Positions 31,189-43,349 of a stretch of 64,000 nt of DNA are shown here, one piece after another; position 1 is the stretch's first letter, and every line of letters begins with the position of its first letter. A model generated the notes under the pieces. The model was not told the origin of the DNA. It did not search any database and was given only the letters and a program-made list of their open reading frames with translations. The stretch is from the NCBI GenBank assembly GCA_949825065.1, contig OX463863.1, forward strand, positions 17,965,240 through 18,029,239. The letters are read 5' to 3'. This DNA comes from Odontocerum albicorne (lineage: Eukaryota; Arthropoda; Insecta; Trichoptera; Odontoceridae). A program made the translations under genes and the position numbers.

Positions 31189-32688
31189 TTAATTAAGGGA
31201 GGTCGGTCCGGACCTTCCTTGTATTGCATCTGTTTCTTCAGATGTGTTAATTTGGTAAGTTAAATTTTGTGTTTCGTTTAATATTTCTTTGGCAACGTTG
31301 GACGGTATATGAGGAGAATTGTATAAAAGACCAGAGATGAGTGATATGAGTTTATTTAATGTTGAAGAAATGTTTGTATCTAGTGATTGTGCAGTGATTG
31401 GAGTGTCTCGAGGGAGGCCACATCCATTAAGAAGATTTGTGTTTGGACGCCATAAGAGGCCCTCAATCTCCCTCTTCGTCGAAGGAGTGATATGAGGGCG
31501 AAAAGTGGGACCTGATGGTTTGGTGGCATTTAACATTTTTGGTTTCCACGACTTATGGTGGTTAGCAGAGGGTGTATTTTGGGAAAGTGGGTGCGAGATT
31601 TGTTCACCGTGTACCGTAACTTCGGCGAAGGATTTCACAGAGGTTGGGGTGGATTTGGATGCTTCCTGGTAAGACATATTCTGATCAGTCATAAGGCGTT
31701 TTATGTTTGTTTGTCTAGTGAATTCCGGGCAGGATCTATCCACTGCCGTATAACGCCCACCGCATGTAATACATGTTGGAGCCGTTACGGAGCAGGTTTC
31801 ACCTAGGTGAGATTGGCCACATTTGAAGCAACGTGCAGATGATCTGCATTGTTGCTTCGTGTGTCCAAAACGGAGGCACTGGTAGCACTGTATGGTTGGG
31901 AAATAGTACTTTTCTACCACTAAAGAGTTGTAGAAAGCATAGACCCTCTGAGGTAGGACCTGTCCGTCAAAAGTTAGTACCACTGTTTGTGTAGGGACCC
32001 ATGTCACACCATCTGAGTTGGTTATTTTGCGGTTAAGTCTTCTGGCTTTCTGGACTCTTCCATAGCCATCCGGTACTTCCAGGTTTTCTATAATTTCCTC
32101 CTCCTTCCATTCAACCGGGATTCCTCTTACGAGGCCCATTTTGGTGACCATGAAAGAAGGAATAAATTATTTAAATCCATACTCGGCAAGGGCTCCATTT
32201 TGAAGGAAATTATTAGCTGATGGGAATTTATCGAAAGCTACAGCCAATCTATTTCGGCCTATTAATTTTATGCCGTTTCTTGGCGAAATGTCCGGAATTT
32301 TATTTTTTTTAAGAAACATCCCAAAGGAAATTGAGTTGATGGATGTTCCTGGTGACTCTGAAGTTTTTTGTACATGTACCACGTAAGGGGATCGGTCATG
32401 TTTGCCGTATTCCCTTACCTGGGGATGAGACGGGGTTGTAGGGGGTATAGGTGAGGATGTTGTAGGGGTTGTGATTGTTTGAGGTATTTCAGATGGTACA
32501 TTAAGAGGGGTTATCTTTCTTTCCGGCGATTCCTGGCGGCTCCCTGGCTTTAGGTTCCTCGTTCTCTTTCGTTTAGTTTTATTTTTCACTTCTGTGAAGG
32601 ACGAGACCAGGATTTCCTCTTCAGTCAACAGCTCACTATCAGAGTTTAAATCTGGTGGTTTGGGATCAGGAGGTTTGTGTGGAATCAT
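31189..32688 (-). pseudogene. LINE ORF1 (gag-like, zinc knuckles) with one nonsense codon, copy 1
   Basis: One 500-codon frame starts at ATG 32688 and is broken only by TAA at 32167-32169 (between GFK and FIPSF). The first 173 residues are Pro/Ser/Thr-rich and basic. The remainder has an RNA-binding region, then CCHC knuckles: CYQCLRFGHTKQQC, CFKCGQSHLGETC, and a third (CITCGGRYTAVDRSC) in which the usual His is Tyr. It would package the element's RNA. The nonsense codon is identical in copy 2 and so predates the duplication. Confidence 0.85.
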
Positions 32689-32966
32689 TTTGCCTACGTA
32701 CTAAAAAAAAAGAAAGAGAAAAAAAAAACGACACGAGGAAAAAAAAATTTGAAGAGAGAAAAAACAAACTACCTACCTTTGGATCTACGATGAAAACAAC
32801 CACAAATATGTACACAATCTAAGTTAAAATACAATACGTATATGAATAATGGTAGTATGAACGATTATTTGTTATATGATCTAAATTAAGATGAATTTAG
32901 TGTAAAAAAAGTTAGTATTTTTTTTAACCAAAAATGCACAACTTTCCCGGGCCGACGACCAGAGAG

Positions 32967-34474
32967 AATCCTTAATGCTACTCGGCTAGACAGCAAGAAT
33001 TTGCGTCTATGGTTTTTTTTCTATGTAACATGCTCTCTCTCTCTCTCTCTCTTGGAATAATGGCCGTGAACTCCTATATATGAAGGAGTAATACGTAACT
33101 CTCTCTCTCACTCTTTGAAAAATGGCCGTGAACACCTATATATGAAGGAGTATACGCCAGTGTCGTCAATAAAGCATGGCACATTTTGACAACCCGCTTT
33201 TGCTAAGCTTTGTCGTATTTTCATCCATATGCTGGAATTCACGACCATTATTCAAGAACTCCTGATGTAGTATTTCATTTATTCAGGGGGTATTCTCATT
33301 TGGATTTTTTTTAAATAGATTTTTTTTCACTGTATTTTTCTATAATCCTTTCTGAGTAATTTTCAGTAACAAATGTTCAAAATCTTGAAAATTCGATAAG
33401 CTATGAGGGTTGTTAGTCGAAAAATGACCTGAGCTTCGCAACTTCGCAACTTTTGTATTGTTGTGGCAGTAGCCTTATTTTCCAAAAAATCTTTAAACAA
33501 GTTTATATGGCCCTAAAATTGCTGATTAACAGTAAGTTGAAAATATTTTCTTTAATTCGTGTAAAAATCGCACTTGAAACTTAACACGCGTTTCCTGAAA
33601 AATCACTTTTTTTTTATTTCCCCATAATAACTCCAAAACGAATTACCTGATTTTAATGAATAAATGCTTATTCTCTTTGTTTTACCTCTCTCTATAGGCG
33701 GTACTAGAATTCTTTCAATCGATTCATTTTTACGATTTTTTTCACTTCTCTAAAAACAAAAAAATGGATTTTCAATTTCAATAAGCCGTCATTTTTTTTT
33801 CTAATTATTATTTTTTTAATTATTCTAGTACAGGTCATAGCCTCATGTTTTCTGAATAGAACTGCTTTGAAATTTTCATCTTGTACAACAGCCACAATTA
33901 CGTGCATAATGGACCCCTCTATGTACGGGCGGCTTAATTTCGACTTAATAACAAAAATATTATTTTTTTATGATGAAATTTTATGAAAATGTTCTTAAAA
34001 TATAAATAAACATGTCAAAAAAAAAACAATTAAAAAAATAATACCGTCTTAACTGCTACTCGGATAGATAGCAAGAATTTGCGTCTATGGTTTTTTTCTA
34101 TGGAATATGCGTAACTCAATAAAGCATGGCATAATTTAACTCCGCGCCTTGGCTTAGCATTGTCGTTTATTCATCCATATATAGGAATTATTCAAGAAGA
34201 AGACACCACGTATTGTGCGCATACTCTAAACGTAGAAGGTCATGGCTATTATTTAAGAAGATAGAGACACCGCGTATACTCCATCAGATATAGGAGTGCA
34301 TGGCCATTATTCAGGAAGAAGAGTGTGTTAGTCCTGTCAATTAGGTATTGCTTTGATTGTTATTCATTTTTCTATATTTGCGTTTCTTTATTTTTTGCCA
34401 GTTGATTACGTTATCGATTGAGAGTTTAATTCTGACCGCTTCACATTTTGACCGTTTCACGATTATTTTGCAAC
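32967..34474. repeat. Short-motif repeat block with (CT)n tracts, copy 1
   Basis: Holds (CT)n tracts near 33031 and 33102, two units of GGCCGTGAACTCCTATATAT followed by GAAGGAGTA, and from about 33440 the sequence homologous to 4880-6131 of copy 0. CTCCTATATATGAAGGAG forms a small hairpin. No gene seen. Confidence 0.45.
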
Positions 34475-34514
34475 GAACCGTCAGGAAAGAAAAAATATAT
34501 ACTTCTTCCCAGTG

Positions 34515-34949
34515 TCATTTCAGATCCCCCCAACGTTGAATATCACCCGAGAGTAGACATCTTTGTCCCCGGCAGTCCGAAAAAGAACCCCGTATGCCAG
34601 TCCAATCACGTATATTGCGGAGCCAGGAGATTTGCCTCCTGCCATCACCTCTTCGGCCTTCTATTTTGCCTTGGATGATCAGGTGTAGTAATTTGTACTT
34701 TGCTCCTTTAAGTACATGACTCAAGTAGGACACCTTTTGGATGTTATATTAGTCAGCAACTTTGGCTCTTTGAAGATCCTTCGTGTTGCTGACCATATCC
34801 GTCCAGGGTATCCGTAGCATTCTCCGGTGTATCCACATTTCGAATGCTTCCAGTGGGTTTATACTACCAACTTTAAGGATCCATGTTTCCACTCCATGCA
34901 ATAACACTGACCAAATGTAGCGTTTGACTAACTGTTGTCGAAGTTTCAA
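34515..34949 (-). pseudogene. C-terminal fragment of a non-LTR reverse transcriptase (RTE-like), copy 1
   Basis: The minus strand encodes LVKRYIWSVLLHGVETW, LEAFEMWIHRRMLRIPWTD, then after one in-frame TAA SYLSHVLKGAKYKLLHLII, GKIEGRRG-GRRQ and WLRNIRDWTG. This is the well-known tail after the RT core of insect RTE/L2-type LINEs. It is absent from copy 0, where the flanks join more directly. Confidence 0.8.
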
Positions 34950-34959
34950 GTTTAGATAT

Positions 34960-35814
34960 CATCGCAGAATAAGCTTCTCATTTTATTAAAACCCGCACGA
35001 GATGAATAAATTCTGCACTTGGTTATTCGAATGGAGTGGTACGAGGCGTTATCCATTATTATGGTGTGAGGCTCGTCTAAATTTGACAATAGTGTCATAA
35101 ACCACCGCTTGAAGTTCTTGTAGCTCATCTCCTCGTGATATTCCGTCGTTTTGACCGATTTAAATGCCAACAGACAATTGGGTACGAAGCCTTTAAACGT
35201 TCCAGCATGGCAAATGAGCCGCTGGCCTTTGCCTTCTGGCATTTTGGTGCTGTATTTAGCCGTGTCGTCAGTCCTATTTTGACTTATGATGTGATTGGTG
35301 TTGAGCCAAGATTCGTCGAGAAAAACGACCTTCTCCCAGTTTTTAATACTCTTAGCTTTTCGTAAAAAAATCGGATCTCTTGAGGGCAATTTCTGTGCGC
35401 TCCATTAAGATTTTCCTTTTGTCACATCTCTAATATTTGAAGCCAATGCTTTTCAGTACTTTACTGAGAGAAGGCGCGCTAGCGCTGCCTTGAAATAATC
35501 CGGCAGCTTGTAGAGATCTCATCAGTTTTTGGGGTGTCGGTAGTTCATTGCGTTTGTAGTAGGCGTTACGTGATTCTGTACCGTACCAAATCAAAGTTAT
35601 CCGGTTTGGTTACTAGGCATCGTCTTTGTCTTATCTTATTCGGTGTTGATAATTTGTTCTCTTCCTTCGACGATTCGCCGTACTTCTCCTTTTGATAATG
35701 CAGATGCAACATTGAATATAACATTTTGGAGTATCTCCAACTATCCAACATCTCCTTACTTCGAATCAATAATGATTCGAAATTCAAAATATTCGTTGCG
35801 TTTCGAAATTTCAA
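34960..35814 (-). pseudogene. IS630/Tc1-type DDE transposase relic, copy 1
   Basis: On the minus strand the pieces are an N-terminal region (NKLSTPNKIRQRR, NELPTPQKLMRSLQAAG), then after frameshifts KVVFLDESWLNTNH (first Asp), GKGQRLICHAG, GFVPNCLLAF and IIMDNASYHS (second Asp). The third catalytic residue region is gone. It is the same family as the intron-bearing relic at 10387 and fuller than the copy 0 version at 6132. Confidence 0.75.
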
Positions 35815-38190
35815 TAATTCATAAAATTCGTTTCGTTTCGAAATTTCAGACCTTTTTTCGCATGAAAGTTTGATTTATCCTTTTAAATATTTTTGCACAT
35901 ACATTATACATCCAAGAGAGTCTAGAGAAGTGTAGACTTTTTAGAAGCGGACCAATATGGTGATATTTATGACTACCGTATATCAGCCTAGCTGCTGCAT
36001 TGATAACAGACTGGAGTCTACAAATTTATGAATCAGACAAACCAGAAAAAATAGTTACAATAATCCAGACCCGACACCGCAACAAATTAATAATCAAAAA
36101 TTTTATTTCCCTTGGAAGACATTTATGTTCTCAGAAAGATACAGGCAAAAGCCTAGTTTAATGGAGGCATGACAAATAAAAGACAAGAAACCCAGATGAA
36201 TAAAAAAATTTGCACCCACATTAAATTACCAGTTGTTTTTCACAAATTATGTGTAAAAATAATTCTTGTTATAAAATTATGTATAAAAAAACTTAACATA
36301 TAGTACATTTACTTCACTGATTCTTATACCTCTCCTTTATATAAATTAAACAACCAAGGTGACATAATGCATCCTTGCATAACGCCTTTGGCAATTTTTA
36401 ACCACTCAGTGATTTCTCCATTTACTTTTACACATTCACAACTGTCTTCATACAGCGAGACTATTGCACTTAAAATGTATTATTCACGCCATGCTTACCA
36501 TTTAAATTGATCATTGAATACCTCTATCACAAACTGTCATCAACTTGATAAAGTTATAAGACTAATTATATGAAGGTACTCTTCATCATTTCAGATAAAT
36601 CAAAAGTCCACCTCATAATGTGTCACATACAATTATCACGCATAGCAAATGTAATGCTCAAACAAAATGTCACTACAACCTTAATTGTAAATTCAAATAG
36701 ACAGTAAGTAGGTACCAACAGCACAAAAATGAACTTTTTTATTTCAGCAACACTGCCATGAAACAGAATGGTGACAGCGACCTAGCAACGAAGAAGTTGA
36801 AATATAAACAGTACAAATTTTCCAATAAAAACCAACATACTCTTAAAATATATTTATTGATATTATTATTTTTGTCTAGAAAGGTAAGCCCTTATTTATT
36901 TTTCGTTGATTAAATAGTTCGGTGAACATATCACGTCATCAAAAAATGTCTATTCGTCGTTGCACAATGTCAATATCGTATCTAGTAAAATGCCCAAATC
37001 TTTTTGATTAATTTTATTTTGTATATTTTAACAATTCTTTGTGATATTTTATAGTAAATTTAACAAATTAACGATAGTAAATTGCATTATTTTAATATTC
37101 CGTAACCAAAATGGCGACTTGTAATTTCGTATTTTATTAACATATTTTAGTTTTTTCAAAGGACTTTTTTGTTTACAATACGTCTTGTTGCGTCGGTGTT
37201 CACTTATTCATACATTCCTTTAATCGTGTTGTGAATATATCTCTTTGTATCTTTCTATTTCCGGCTCCATTCGTAATGTTTTCAAGATAAGTAATGATCC
37301 GCAAACTACTCTAGTTTGAACCTGTCCCGATGGTTTATTCCTTGTTGTTTGTTTTTATTGTCAATTCCCTTTCGTTTTGTTAGAATAGTTGACACCAACT
37401 TCACGAAATTATATAAATTATAGTCTAATTCTTTTTAAATGTTTGAATTGTATTTATTTAGAATTGCAAATATTAAGATTAATAAAAATAAAATGACATG
37501 TAGGAAATTAAAAAAAATGAAGTTAGTTCATATTTATAATAAATGAGAAGGTGTACATAGAGTAGGTTGTAACATATGAAATGAGAAGAGTGACATTTTG
37601 TGTTTTAAAAAGGCATACATTTACCTCAGTTCATTTTGACAATTGATCTGCTGGGATAGCGTTACATCAGTACAATAGAGGTTTTACACTTTTAACCATG
37701 AACTAAATTATTTCTTTTACAATAAAATCAAGTTGTTTGGTTCAAACTCTACTTACTTTATACGAAAAATTACATTTTAATGTTATTTTAAAAAAGAATC
37801 CTGTGCAAATAAAAAAATATATATTTTCTCAAATATTTTCCATTTAAAATTAGTTTTAATCAGTGAATAGGTGCAAGGAGATCCTCCCTATTTTCAGGAA
37901 GAAAGGATTATATTTAATGAAAAAAAATGCTGTTCACTAATATCTTCCTTGCCAGATTTGCTTTTTCTCCCATTACAGAGAATTTACTTTTTTCTTGGGA
38001 ATGCTGCGAGCTCTCTGAGTGGGGAAGACAATTTGCCCACGACAACTTAAAAAATCCTTCCACACCAGATAACTTCTTCCTGTTTTAACAAAAACATCAT
38101 TCAGCGAAGAGGCACACATAACGCCTGTATAAAAACAAATACTAACTACTCTTATTCAATGGAAGCGCAAACCCGCCCCATCGGACCCTA
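35815..38190. other. AT-rich spacer with two RT fragments, copy 1
   Basis: Homologous to 6520-14240 of copy 0 minus its mariner and 4-kb block. It holds the empty mariner target (about 35887), the LQSVINAAARLI-type RT fragment (35910-36200, minus) and the QGC-box RT fragment (36323-36480, minus). The rest shows nothing recognisable. Confidence 0.5.
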
Positions 38191-38554
38191 AATATTTTTA
38201 AAAGACCTCTGAAAAACAAATCTACACACACCACTAGCAAAGAAGATTATTATATTATTTTTAGTTAAGGCATTAACTTTGTGGAGGTTTAAAGACATTT
38301 TAATTTGTTTTATCAAACGCTGTTTATTCCATTTTATGTCACGGTATGACCCTACCTGTTTCAAGGTTTTCACCTCGTCATCAGGGAAGCACAAGCAATT
38401 CGTGTATTGTCAAATTACAAAGAAGATTTTCATGTCGGGAAAGGTTTCATTTACTAATATTGGACATTAAATATAGTTTAATGCTATCCTACGTGAAAGA
38501 GTAAACATATTATAAACTCATTGTTAAACTATTGTGAATGTTTCCAGGTTATAG

Positions 38555-38738
38555 ATGGATCCTCAGCTACATAAAAGTGCAGATGTAATGGTGAAAGAAG
38601 AAAAGGCAAAAGATGGAGATACTGCAGCAGTGTTCCCCCAGTATGATATCAGTGTACATGAGGCAGATATCAAACAGGAATGTGCGCAAGATATCAGCGC
38701 AGATTCCAGACATGTTGTTGATAATCGCACAGACCCAA
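38555..38738 (+). CDS. Chimeric zinc-finger gene, exon 1
   Basis: ATG 38555, donor GTAAAC at 38739; 61 codons plus one base. Carries MVKEEK and DIKQEC motifs and the extra Asp (PQYDIS) absent from gene A. It is virtually identical to 61924-62107. Confidence 0.75.
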
Positions 38739-39693
38739 GTAAACTTAATAAACTTATATTGTTAAAATAAAATAAATATGTGAGATATGACAATAACTTA
38801 TCTTGTATGAGTGGTGTTTAATCTACAGGTACACACCACCTATTCCATGCCAGACATGGATAAGGTGGTGACATTTTTATTTTGAAAAACATTTAAATCA
38901 TTATATTAAGTAAAAAGTGGATTAATCACGATATGTTGATGTTCTGTTGTGTTGTATACCTCATTTTGATCAAATTCAATGATTTTTCCTGTCTTTAAAT
39001 CGAATTCACAGTTATCGCCACAATAAAAACTGTAGAATATGAAATGCAATGCACAAGTTTCGTTTAGTTCATTATATAAATTTATGCCAAAAATTATTGT
39101 AACACATAATGGTTGTCAAATAGATCACTTAAGAAAAATGACAATATCTGGATCAGAATTTATCTTAACAAGTGACAAAAATATTCATGATCTACGACAG
39201 AGATGGCAGTATCTATACTAATTGAAAAAAATTAGAACTAAATGTCGAATTGGTAATATAAACTCAACATTATTAACGCTTTGGCCTGTGCGGTACTGAT
39301 TTATAAGTGGATAATTCAGTGCTTGGCATTGAAACTGTTAATAAACGAATCAATATCATCTGAAAACCATAAAATATAAGGTAGTTCTGCTGATGAGAAC
39401 CAAATCATTGCCCTTATTTTTCTTCTGCCCCTAACTCGGAACTATTACAAATATGAATTGCACCATCAATCTTATTGAGCATTCGACCTAAAAATCTTCT
39501 TGAGTCACATAATTGTTGCTAAAGAGCTATGCCATATTAAGATAAGGTAGCTCTATGAGTGCTGTGTTGGCCTTATTGTCAGTTCAGACTTATTAATAGA
39601 AAGTGAAAGAAAGGAGTTTTTAAGTTGTTGATAATATATTATCTATTTGTTTTATTACTTCAGAAGATTTGAACTTGTATGTTTTTTTCATAG

Positions 39694-39948
39694 ATATTGA
39701 AGCCCAGCCATCTTATGATACATTCAATAAAGAAATTACCTCAGTAATGAGTTCACAAAGGGAATCCTATGATTTGGAATTGGAAATTTGTTCAGATTTT
39801 TCCATAAAAGAAGAAATTGTAGAAGAAGATACTGCACCAGTATTACCTGATTTTGCTATTGACATACAGGAAGCGGATATAAAAAAGGAATGTGCTCGGG
39901 ACAGTAACACAGAGACTGTTGATGTTTCTGACACGCATGCAATAACGA
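39694..39948 (+). CDS. Chimeric zinc-finger gene, exon 2a
   Basis: 255 bases, phase 1 on both sides, acceptor TTTTTTTCATAG and consensus donor GTAAGT (39949). Encodes SIKEEIVEEDTAPVLPDF and DIKKEC. It matches 63063-63317 far better than exon 2a of gene A. Confidence 0.78.
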
Positions 39949-40277
39949 GTAAGTATGCATGTATGCAATTTTAAGTATGCAATTTTAATTGTAATCTGAA
40001 TAAATTTAAGCTTATTCATTGAATTCTTAACAACAATCTTTTTGAATTGATTGGAAATATTATTCAAGTTAAGCCTTAGCACAAATAATAAAGTTTAAAA
40101 AAATTATCTTAACTGTCAATTTTTTTAGTTAACAATTCAATACAACTTAATTGTATGAATCAAAAAAATTGAGAAATGCTTTATTACGAAAAGAACTAAG
40201 ATATATCTTTTCAACCCTTCAATATTTAAAAATATATATAATTCAGAGATTTTTCATTAAATTTCATGTATTTTTAG

Positions 40278-41185
40278 ATTCAGGTGATATAAGCAACCAA
40301 TTTACTAAAGAGAAAAGCAGTGATAATGGTTCTCATGGCTTTGAACATTGGGGAGACATGCTTTCAAACAGTTCAAATTTAAAACGCAAATTTAGAATTC
40401 ATAGTGGAGAAGATAAATTAAGAGATTCTGAAAGGGTTTATAGTGGAGAGAGGCTTCACAGCTGTGGACAATGTGATAAGACATTCTTACGAAAACGTTA
40501 TTTGAAATCTCATGAATGGATTCATAGTGTAGAGAAGCCTTACAGCTGTGGACAATGTGACAAGACATTCTCACAAAAACGCTTTTTAAAATGTCATGAA
40601 AGGATTCATAGTGGAGAGAAGCCTTACAGCTGTGGACAATGTGACAAGACATTCTCACAAAAACGCTTTTTAAAATGTCATGAAAGGATTCATAGTGGAG
40701 AGAAGCCTTACAGCTGTGGACAATGTGACAAGACATTCTCACAAAAATACCTTTTAAAATGTCATGAAAGGATTCATAGTGTAGAGAAGCCTTACAGCTG
40801 TGGACAATGTGGAAAGACATTCTCTATGAAAAATTATTTAGTACTTCATTCAAGGATTCATACTGGAGAGAAGCCTTACAGCTGTGGACAATGTGATAAG
40901 ACATTCCTACTTAAATTCTATTTAAAACGTCATGAAAGGATTCATAGTAAAGAGAAGTCTTACAGCTGTGGACAATGTGAGAAGACATTCTCACGAATAA
41001 GCTATTTAAAATCTCATGAAAGGATTCATAGTGGAGAGAAGCCTTACAGCTGTGGACAATGTTGTAAGACATTCGCACGAAAATGTGATTTAAAATCTCA
41101 TGAAACGATTCATAGTGGAAAGAAGCCATACAGCTGTGGACAATACGGTAAAGACATTATCACGAATAGATCATTTGAAATTTAA
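40278..41185 (+). CDS. Chimeric zinc-finger gene, exon 3a: eight C2H2 fingers, junction of the duplication
   Basis: Acceptor TATTTTTAG; stop TAA 41183-41185. With exons 1 and 2a the coding sequence is 1347 bases (448 residues), in frame. Fingers 1-4 (helix R/R/Y/S, Q/R/F/C, Q/R/F/C, Q/Y/L/C) belong to the type at the window end. From finger 5 (M/N/Y/L, then L/F/Y/R, R/S/Y/S, R/C/D/S) it equals gene A fingers 4-7. Fingers 2 and 3 are identical at the DNA level (40538-40621 and 40622-40705). It probably binds a different DNA site from either parent (inference). The truncated terminal unit is retained. Confidence 0.88.
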
Positions 41186-41449
41186 AAGAAATTAAAACTA
41201 ATAAAATATATATCATTTTTATCTGAAGAACATAAAATATAAGGTGTTTCTAGTGATGAGAACCAAACCCTCGGTTTTATTTTTCTTCTGCCCCTAACTT
41301 GGAACTATTACAGATAATAACTGTGCCATTGTTTTTGAACAGTTTACTAAACAATCTTCTTAAGTCACATCATATTAGCTGCAAAGCCCTACCATATTAA
41401 GATATGATAGCCCTATGAGTGCTGTGTTGGCCTTATTGTCAGTTCAGAA

Positions 41450-41704
41450 ATTTTAAGGCCCAGTCATTTTATGATACACTCAATAAAGATATGACATCAG
41501 TCATGAGTTCACAAAAGAAATCACATGACTTGGTCTTTAAAATCGTTTCAGATTTTTCCATAAAAGAAGAAAATGTAGAAGAGGTTACTGCGCCAGATTT
41601 CCCTGATTTTGCTATGGACATACAGGAAGCGGATATAAAAAAGGAATGTGCTCAGGATAGTAAAACAGAGACTGTTGATGTTTCTGACACGCATGCAATA
41701 ACGA
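41450..41704 (+). pseudogene. Exon 2b, copy 2
   Basis: As 18082-18336, with the same acceptor deletion and the donor GTGAGT at 41705. It differs by at least one residue (EEVTAP instead of EEDTAP). Confidence 0.6.
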
Positions 41705-41960
41705 GTGAGTATAAATATTTGAATTTTATCCGTAATTACAATAGTTTTCGCTTATTGATTAAATTCTTATCAACATAATCATTTAAATTTGGTTTGAAAT
41801 AGGATTCAAGTTAAGCCTTAGCGCAATTAACAACGTTAAACTGTTTTTATCTTAACCATGTCCATTTTTTTATGTTAATTGTTGTATAAATCAAAGAACT
41901 TAAATTTGAGAAATACTTTATTAAAAATTCACTATGTTCTTAATTTTCATATATTTTTAG

Positions 41961-42713
41961 ATTCAGATGATATGACTAACCAATAAAGTGAAAGGAAAAG
42001 CAGTAAAAATGGTTGTCATGGCTTTGAAAATTGTGGAGACATGTTCTCAAACAGTTCAAATTTGAAACGCAAATTAAGAGAATTAATAAATTAAGATATC
42101 TTGAAAGGGTTCATGGTGGAGAAAGGCCTTACACCTGTGGACAATGTGGTAAGACATTCTTACGAAAACGTAATTTGAAATCTTATGAATGGATTCACAG
42201 TGGAGAAAAGCCTTACAGTTGTGGACAATGTGATAAGAAATTCTCACAAAAATGCCTTTTAAAATCTCATGAAAGGAATCATAGTGTAGAGAAGCCTTAC
42301 AGTTGTGGACAATGTTGTAAGACATTCTTACGAAAAGATCGTTTGAATTATCATGGTAAGATTCATAGTGGAAAGAAGCCTTTCAGCTGTGGACAATGTG
42401 ATATGACATTCTCACGAAAAGATTATTTGAAATCTAATGAAAGGATTCACAGTTGAGAGAAGGCCTACAGCTGTGCAAAATGTGTGAAGACATTATCTAA
42501 TAATGCAAATTTAATCCGCAATTTGAAGATTCATATTGGAGAAAAGCCCTGCAGTTGTATGAATTGTGTGAGAATATTTTCACAAAAAAATTACTTAATA
42601 TTCCATTCAAGGATCCATGCTGGAGATTCTTGACAGCTGCGGACAGTGTGGGAGGCAGTTTTAAACAATAGAAGTTCAATAGACCATTTAAGGATTCATA
42701 GTGGATAAGCACC
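41961..42713 (+). pseudogene. Exon 3b, copy 2: decayed zinc-finger array
   Basis: Carries the same TAA after eight codons (41984-41986), the same frameshift and the same TGA after the four residual fingers as copy 1, so all of this decay predates the last duplication. Confidence 0.8.
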
Positions 42714-43349
42714 CTTTAAAGCTATGGACATGGTGGGAAGATATTTTTAGAAAAAGGTTATTTAATATTTTTGCAAGGAATCACAGTGAAAAGAAATACT
42801 CAAACGGCATTGAGGAATTACATTTTTAAATGAATGCCACCAGCGAGAAATTCATTTTTTAAAAAAGCAGAATTGATAATCAAAAATTTTAACTTATAAT
42901 TTTATTATTTTTCATAACTTTTGAAATAGTTTTTCAGGTGTTATATTTTGTTTTGCTATTTAATAAATAAAAAGCCTGTGTTTTGATGCACTATCCTGGA
43001 CACTGTGGATTAATGTTATGTTAACAATCAATAAAACTGCGTGAATTACTTATTGGATTTTTTTTATTATATTAATACCACCTTAAAATTATGTCTCTAT
43101 GATACTACTACCTTGACTGGAGGAGCGTATACAAGGGGCTCAAGATGACAATGACAACTCAATTAAATAATTTTACAATTTTATTTAATATGGAAGCAAT
43201 ACAGTAGGTCGATAGCGGTTCAGATAAGGTACCTGCGTTAGCCCGAGAATAATGCTAGGACGGCTCGAGGTGAACGTGACAGCAAGTATCGAAGCATGAC
43301 AGCAAGTCTTTGAATTCAGAAACTCTGTTTAATGCTAGTCCCTGTATAG
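42714..43349 (+). other. 3' flank of module b, copy 2
   Basis: Matches 19346-19978, with a 3-base insertion (ACC) near 42838. The poly(A)-type AATAAAACTGCGTG is at about 43030. No gene seen. Confidence 0.4.

Larger units (their letters stand above)
27601..32966 (-). mobile_element. I-clade non-LTR retrotransposon, nearly full length, copy 1
   Basis: Two tightly spaced reading frames on the minus strand: a gag-like ORF1 with zinc knuckles (31189-32688) and ORF2 with endonuclease, RT, RNase H and a C-terminal zinc knuckle (27601-31179). Nine bases separate them, as in elements that re-initiate translation. The presumed 5' UTR is A-rich on the plus strand (32689-32966). No poly(A) or target duplication is obvious at the 3' end, so the boundaries are approximate. 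RNase H plus endonuclease places it in the I/R1 group. Confidence 0.88.
17417..40784 (+). repeat. Tandem segmental duplication, copy 1 (about 23.37 kb)
   Basis: Every feature from the last fingers of gene A to the middle of the next finger exon recurs about 23,368 bases downstream (offset drifting 23,365-23,377 through small indels). Identity is very high: most features differ by a few substitutions. The left boundary falls between finger 3 and finger 4 of gene A, because upstream of it the two loci are clearly diverged. The exact edge cannot be placed within the shared finger sequence (about 17410-17447). Confidence 0.9.

Noticed and set aside
40392..40820. Long minus-strand open frame of about 142 codons antisense to the chimera's fingers, with a 28-residue period (SYHIVHSCKASLHYESFH type). 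Similar frames occur opposite every finger array.
   Set aside because: The 84-base finger repeat has no stop codons in this antisense frame, so length follows from repetition. No start, splice or codon evidence.
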